A DNA stretch of 64,000 bases, from NCBI GenBank assembly GCA_000727475.1, contig KL647298.1:2255863-2319862 (forward strand), read 5' to 3'. How positions within the stretch are numbered: position 1 is the stretch's first letter; the number at the start of each line of letters is the position of its first letter. The position numbers were made by a program, and so were the translations under genes. The stretch comes from Sarcocystis neurona (lineage: Eukaryota > Apicomplexa > Conoidasida > Eucoccidiorida > Sarcocystidae). This document shows positions 59,494 to 64,000 of the stretch, in pieces. The notes under the pieces are model-generated. The model was not told where the DNA came from, made no database searches, and worked only from the letters and a program-made list of their open reading frames with translations.

Positions 59494-59641
59494 GGCATCT
59501 CTGCAGTCGCTCTCTCTCTCTCTTTCTAGCCAAATACAGCGGATAGGTGTTCCTCTACTACTAAGGCACCTCTGCCGTCGCTCTCTCTCCTCTTCTCTCT
59601 TTCTAGCCGAATGCAGCGGATAGGTGTTTCTGTACTATCAA
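59494..59641. repeat. ~71-77-bp tandem duplication
   Basis: Copies start at 59494 and 59565 and share GTCGCTCTCTC, TCTTTCTAGCC and CAGCGGATAGGTGTT, with several substitutions and a small insertion in the second. Confidence 0.88.
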
Positions 59642-59754
59642 GCTTTTAGTGCCTCTTTCTGTGGCCATAGGGCTGCCGGTGACTGCAGGGCGCGATCTGC
59701 GAGCGGCGTCACTTCTCTGTTACTCCCGTTCTTTGATGAATCGTAGCAACTTCT

Positions 59755-59988
59755 GTGCTCCCACAGCGTTGCGGGTCTTCGATTTCGTCAGATATGCCCG
59801 GGGCCGCCAAAGAATTGACTCAAAAACAGCTTGATTATTTCACACGAACAGCTGCTTCCACAAAGAATTCGGTTCTCACCGCCGTATGTAATGCACTTTT
59901 TGACAACGCTGTCTGCGGAAACCTCGAAACATACAGTCGTGTGCGGAAGCAGCACGTACGTCCACGTAGATTTCCGATGAGCGCATAA
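59755..59988 (+). CDS. candidate small coding frame, unknown
   Basis: 78-codon open frame with ordinary composition; ATG at 59794 begins MPGAAKELTQKQLDYF. A CCACAG acceptor-like site ends at 59766 and a GTATGT donor-like site lies inside at 59884, so this may be one exon of 39 codons rather than a complete gene. No family recognised. Confidence 0.28.
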   Translation: MLPQRCGSSISSDMPGAAKELTQKQLDYFTRTAASTKNSVLTAVCNALFDNAVCGNLETYSRVRKQHVRPRRFPMSA

Positions 59989-60939
59989 AAGGTCAGCACC
60001 TGTGGAAAACTGTAGGCGTTGCAGAGAACACCGACGCCGGTGACTCACACTAGATTTACACACGTGCGTGACAAGGTGGAAGTACTCAGCAGTGCGCTAA
60101 AAACGTGTTTGCCAGCAGTTTATGCGGACTTTGACGAAGACTGCTTTCTAAATCTTTGCACAACGATACGCGCGTCCCACAGGAGGTGACCTCGCTTGTA
60201 AAAAGTCGCACGTGCGTGCTTGTTATATATATCTATATACAGATAGGGATTAAGACACGCGTGTGGGCAGAGCTATCTGCGCTTGTGACTTTAGGGGCGC
60301 GTCACAGTAGGGATACATAACACGAACACGACGAATGAATTGTCCACATTTCCCAGTCACTCGCAAACCACTTTTTCTCAACGCACACACATGTTTTGGC
60401 GTCACCCGACTACTCAGCCTTTTTCTACAAAATGGCTTCCTAAAGTGTTCGCGTGTAGATCTTCCTTTTGATGGACACCTTTCGCTTCGCCAACAAAGGA
60501 TGACTCCCCGGTGGTCTGTCACCCGTTTACGCGCCTCTCACTATAATAATTTTCCGCTTTTTCTTTCGAGAATAGATCTGTAATGTAGGCATGTTTGTTG
60601 TGGTGTTTGTCGATAGAAGCTACGATCTTGGAGGCAGTAGGAGTTAACGATGGATTGTTTGTTCGCCAGCTTGCTTGTGTTTGATAAATTTCTCGCGCAC
60701 GAGTTTATTCCTTGTTTGCGGGAAACATCTGTATTTTTCTCAGGGCAAGGTTTCATTGTGTGAACTCAACGAAGAGTTCTCGCTTGATCATACTGAACGG
60801 AAAGGACGTCAATGTGTGACCCGAGCAAGAATGCCAAATAAGGGGTGTGACTAGAGTCTACAGCGATGATAGTAGTTATTACTAAATTTTTGTCTAACGT
60901 CTAATGTATTCACTTATTCTTATCTAAAACAACAGAGCC
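59989..60939. other. no gene called
   Basis: Ordinary-composition DNA with open frames up to about 90 codons on both strands and no motif. Confidence 0.4.
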
Positions 60940-60991
60940 ATGGCAGCACCTCCAGCAAAGCGACAGCAACCGCGGCCACGCAGTAGTTCAC
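60940..60991 (+). CDS. candidate first coding exon
   Basis: ATG in a favourable context (AGAGCCATGGC) opens a short basic, Pro/Gln/Ser-rich peptide (MAAPPAKRQQPRPRSSS) and runs into a consensus-like donor GTATGT in phase 1. An ACAACAG acceptor-like site precedes it. No downstream partner exon was found in the window. Confidence 0.3.
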
Positions 60992-61363
60992 GTATGTATA
61001 CTGTCTACTCGGGTAGCTAAACAACGACGTATGCACGCCCGGTGTTTCTTTGTGGGCTCGACAACTCCGTCATCACAGTACGTGAGAGGTACCTTCGCTC
61101 ACGGGTTCGTCGTGTACAGAAATCTTTAGGCAAAAATGCTGCGCCGGAGAAAGAAAGACGAACGAGGAAACGACGGAAAACAACAACGCTTCAGTTGTCA
61201 CACACCTGAGCGCAGAGAGCTCGCGGTCAACAAACGTTTCTAGTAAAACTCTACTCACACGGTCTAAACGTGGATCGTCATCAGTTGTTCGCCATCCAAA
61301 CGAAGGATGGAGGATGAAGGAAAGAGAAGGAAGACAAAACATAATACGCGTTGAATGTACAGC

Positions 61364-61391
61364 ACTTCTAAGATGCTTTCACCTTAGAAGT
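61364..61391. repeat. short hairpin (9-bp stem)
   Basis: ACTTCTAAG and CTTAGAAGT are exact inverse complements around a 10-base loop, 23 bases before the 26-bp hairpin. Confidence 0.85.
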
Positions 61392-61414
61392 CGACGTTGG
61401 AGATGGACGGAATG

Positions 61415-61480
61415 AAAGCAGGCGCGTCATCAAGTGTGACGCAGACTGTTCTAAGTCACACTTGATGACGCGCCTGCTTT
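61415..61480. repeat. perfect 26-bp inverted repeat with 14-nt loop
   Basis: Arms 61415-61440 and 61455-61480 are exact reverse complements, GC-rich in the middle (GCAGGCGCGTCATCAAGTGT), around loop 61441-61454. The strand symmetry rules out a simple microsatellite. It could be a miniature inverted-repeat element, a structured RNA or a gene-end signal; none can be shown. Confidence 0.95.
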
Positions 61481-61499
61481 GAAATATCAAATTCTTTTC

Positions 61500-62440
61500 A
61501 CCCGCGCACGTAGTTCATTTTTGGCGCTGAAGTGAAACAAGTACATCGCGTCGAGGAGTGCGTCAGCTTTGTAGATGTGAAGAATCATGCAGGAGCCACT
61601 ATATCTCTCTTACTTAAGATACCAGATTAAACGCTCGTTGCCCATAAATTTCATACATATATAACTATTTATGTGGAAGGAAATATGTGTGTCGACGAAT
61701 CACATATATACGCATTTATATATATTCATGTGTACCGGTATGTACATACGTGTACAAGAAAATATATATATATATATATATATAGGAAGGGTGTATCCAT
61801 ATGTTTGTGTATAGATATATGTATGTAGAACGATAAAAAAAGAATACGTACATTTACACGTATGAAGAAACCACACGGTAATAAACGAGCGTGCATTCCA
61901 CGTACAAGACGGAGGCTCCAATTTGAACACATGTTCACCACACATGAAGTAGTCGCATAAATACGTACGTATACGCATGCATATATATAGATATATGTCC
62001 ACCACCGAGAGGCTCCAGGAAAGACGGAAAGACGCCCACTATGTAGTGTCATAATTGCGATGCGTAAAGTAGAACTCCATATATTCAAATTCAGGAAATC
62101 GTCGAAGCTTCCACAATATGTATACACACACATACACGAGAGACAGCACAGTCTATAGGAACACATATATGTACTCAGCATGACATACAAAGAGAAACCG
62201 TAGTACACACAGATAGTGTAGGTCGCTGTTTTGTTCGTACGGCACTGTGCCGCGTAGTAGCCTGAGGCAGTGCGTAGATTTGTCTGAACCTAGTAGCAGA
62301 TCACTATGACAGCAGAGTCGACTGCAGTATATTTCTCTCCTTCACTTTGAGAAATAACTCTCCTTGAGTCCAGCAGGCAACAGATCCTCCGCACTGTGCG
62401 ACGTTCGGGGCTGCCTTAACTTGCGGACAAAGTATTCTTT
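61500..62440. other. no gene called
   Basis: TA tracts at 61755-61785; otherwise short frames on both strands without motif. Confidence 0.45.
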
Positions 62441-63769
62441 ACCCTCTTTCCCCTTTTTTGTCTCTTTGCTAATTTGCTTTCTGTTCTTCTGCCGTTCCCC
62501 TATATGTTCCCACTCTGTTTCTTTATTTTTTTTCCTCTTCCTTCCCGAGGCTGCCGCTGGAACACCATTTCAGCTGTACCCTTGCCAAACCCGTTGCATC
62601 TCTGCCACTTCTCTCTAGGTTTGTCGCCCTCCTTTCCTTTTTTTCTATGTCTTCCTTCTGTCCCCTTTTCTAGGCTCCTTTTCCCTTTTCTTTGTCAGCC
62701 TACTTCTCCCCTTCGCTTCTATCGCGAAATCGCCGCCCTGCGCATATTTCGCTTCTTCTTTCTGCTTCTCCTGCCGCATCTCTGTGTGTATCTCCTCCAC
62801 CTACTTGTTTGGCTCTGTCTGCGTAAGTTCATCCACTCCGCTTTTTGGGGCACTTCTTTAGAAAAACTTGTTTCTTCTTGACGCGCTTTCTTCTGTCTCC
62901 TCTGCTGCCTTCTATTCTTCTATCGTTCTCCTTGTCTCCCTCTCTCTGTTTAGAGTCATATCTCTCTCCGTATTCTCTCTTTCTCCGTTTTCTGCTCTCC
63001 ACCTTAGTTTGTGTGTCTCTTCTCCTCTGACTTTTTCTCTTCTTTTCTCTCCCCTCTTCCTTGCGCTATCTCTTTGTCACCGTGTTCAGCACCTTCTCCT
63101 TCTGTTCTTTTTGATTTCTTCCACTCGATGTCTCTTTCTTCTTCTTGCCCTTACACTCCTCTATCCGCTTTCTTCTCTCTCTGTAAAGAAAAAAGCAAAG
63201 TCCCGGGTCTTTTTTACACTTCCTGCACCCGTCAATCCCCACTGTTCCTCCCTCTTATATCCTCCTCTTTCCTCTACCTTTATTTTCTCGCTCTCTTCAT
63301 TTTGTCTGTTTCGTTCTATCCTGTATTTTGTCTTTTGGTCACCATCCTCATTTTCCTCCTCACCTGTCTCCCCCTTCCTCGATTTCTCTTCTTCTGTTCC
63401 TTCCTCACTCTCGGTGTTTTCCCCCTCATCCTTCCTGTTTCCGCCTTTCTATTCTGACCTGCTCTCGATCTTCTATCTTCTCCATCTCTTTTTCTACTTT
63501 TTCCTCCTCTTCTTCTATCCCCTGCACCGGTCCTCCTCTTCTTCTCTCCCTTCCCTCTGCCTTCTCCTGCTGTTTCTCCTCCTTCTCCCTACGCCTTCTT
63601 CCCTCCCTGCCTCTCTCCCCTCCTCCACTTTCTCTCTCTTTTCCCCTCTTCCCATTTTCCCCTCTCTCCCTTCCCACCTGTCCTCCCGCTTCTTTTCTCC
63701 CTGTTCAACCGTTTCGCTCGTTCCGTCTCCGCCTTCTATCCCGCTCTCCTGTCCTTTTCTCCCTGTTCT
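62441..63769. other. CT-rich tract (1.3 kb), downstream of the minus-strand gene
   Basis: The plus strand is overwhelmingly C and T. Read from the minus strand it is a purine-rich stretch immediately after the oxoamine synthase stop codon, so it may hold its 3' untranslated region. The 344-codon Ser/Leu/Phe frame over it is a composition artefact. Confidence 0.7.
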
Positions 63770-64000
63770 TCACAAGCAGGTGAGCGCGAAACGCTGCGCT
63801 CCAGTCCCAACTTCTTCGTCGCTGAGTTCAGCACTCGGCGGGCACTCTACGGCGGTTTCCACAAGATCTTTGACAAAGCGATCCATCGTTTCTGTGTTGT
63901 AAGCAGCAGTCGCAGTAACGCGAATGCGCGGGGTGGCCATGGGGCAAGCAGGAAAGATTGCGGCAGCAATCATCCAGCCTTTGTCAAGCATCCGTCGGGT
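63770..64000 (-). CDS. C-terminal exon of an alpha-oxoamine synthase (serine palmitoyltransferase-like), truncated by window edge
   Basis: Minus-strand frame entering from beyond 64000 and ending in TGA at 63770; about 76 residues are visible. LDKGWMIAAAIFPACP, then PRIRVTATAAYNTETMDRF and VKDLVE match the C-terminal domain of fold-type I PLP enzymes of the alpha-oxoamine synthase family, whose members read roughly G----PPA-P-G-AR-R---SA-HT-EDID. The family includes serine palmitoyltransferase, 2-amino-3-ketobutyrate CoA ligase and 5-aminolevulinate synthase; the visible part cannot separate them, though serine palmitoyltransferase is the likely one in a coccidian. The PLP-lysine lies outside the window. 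After the domain a short acidic tail (SAELSDEE) precedes the stop. Convergent with the dikinase gene. Confidence 0.65.
   Translation of the reverse strand, partial: TRRMLDKGWMIAAAIFPACPMATPRIRVTATAAYNTETMDRFVKDLVETAVECPPSAELSDEEVGTGAQRFALTCL

Noticed and set aside
62868..63902. 344-codon plus-strand frame
   Set aside because: Almost only Ser, Leu, Phe and Pro from CT-rich DNA; it runs over the antisense of a clearly conserved coding exon.

Overview
The window is eukaryotic nuclear DNA, most likely from a coccidian apicomplexan close to Eimeria. This rests on dense CAG/CTG repeats in both exons and introns (coding for Ala/Gln/Ser/Leu/Cys runs), AT-rich TGTATATA introns, many GCATGC motifs, and a CBM20-bearing water dikinase of the kind coccidia use on amylopectin. 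Genus is an inference; no rRNA, tRNA, CRISPR array or bacterial-type gene was seen.

Layout. 1-2.8 kb: no gene called. 2.9-7.4 kb: a tentative nine-exon plus-strand gene of unknown function; its reading phases agree throughout but no family is recognised. 8.2-9.0 kb: a 260-codon minus-strand open frame, also tentative. 9.8-10.4 kb: a pyrimidine-rich tract ending in a splice-acceptor-like CAG. 10.39-55.10 kb: the main gene, a plus-strand alpha-glucan (phosphoglucan) water dikinase. I rebuilt it exon by exon from family motifs and splice phase. The 23 segments sum to 4602 nt (1533 residues plus stop) with every phase consistent, although segment 3 is weak. Domain order is CBM20 starch-binding domain, Ala/Gly/Glu-rich linker, central domain (motif LTRIRDIAHRND), phosphohistidine domain (LSHLGVRARQ) and C-terminal ATP-binding domain (RSSANTED, VVQSRPQ). 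About 90% of the locus is intron, filled with CTG/CAG, TGTA, GATA and CT-rich repeats. One 508-base assembly gap lies in a CTG array. 55.1-62.4 kb: TA-rich DNA, then less repetitive DNA with a few short candidate coding pieces, a candidate first exon at 60.94 kb and a perfect 26-bp hairpin at 61.4 kb. 62.4-63.77 kb: long CT-rich tract. 63.77-64.0 kb: the minus-strand C-terminal exon of an alpha-oxoamine synthase (serine palmitoyltransferase-like), cut by the window edge.

The two recognised genes do not form a pathway. The dikinase acts on storage polysaccharide (amylopectin) in the cytosol; the oxoamine synthase would act in sphingoid-base or amino-acid metabolism. They are convergently arranged.
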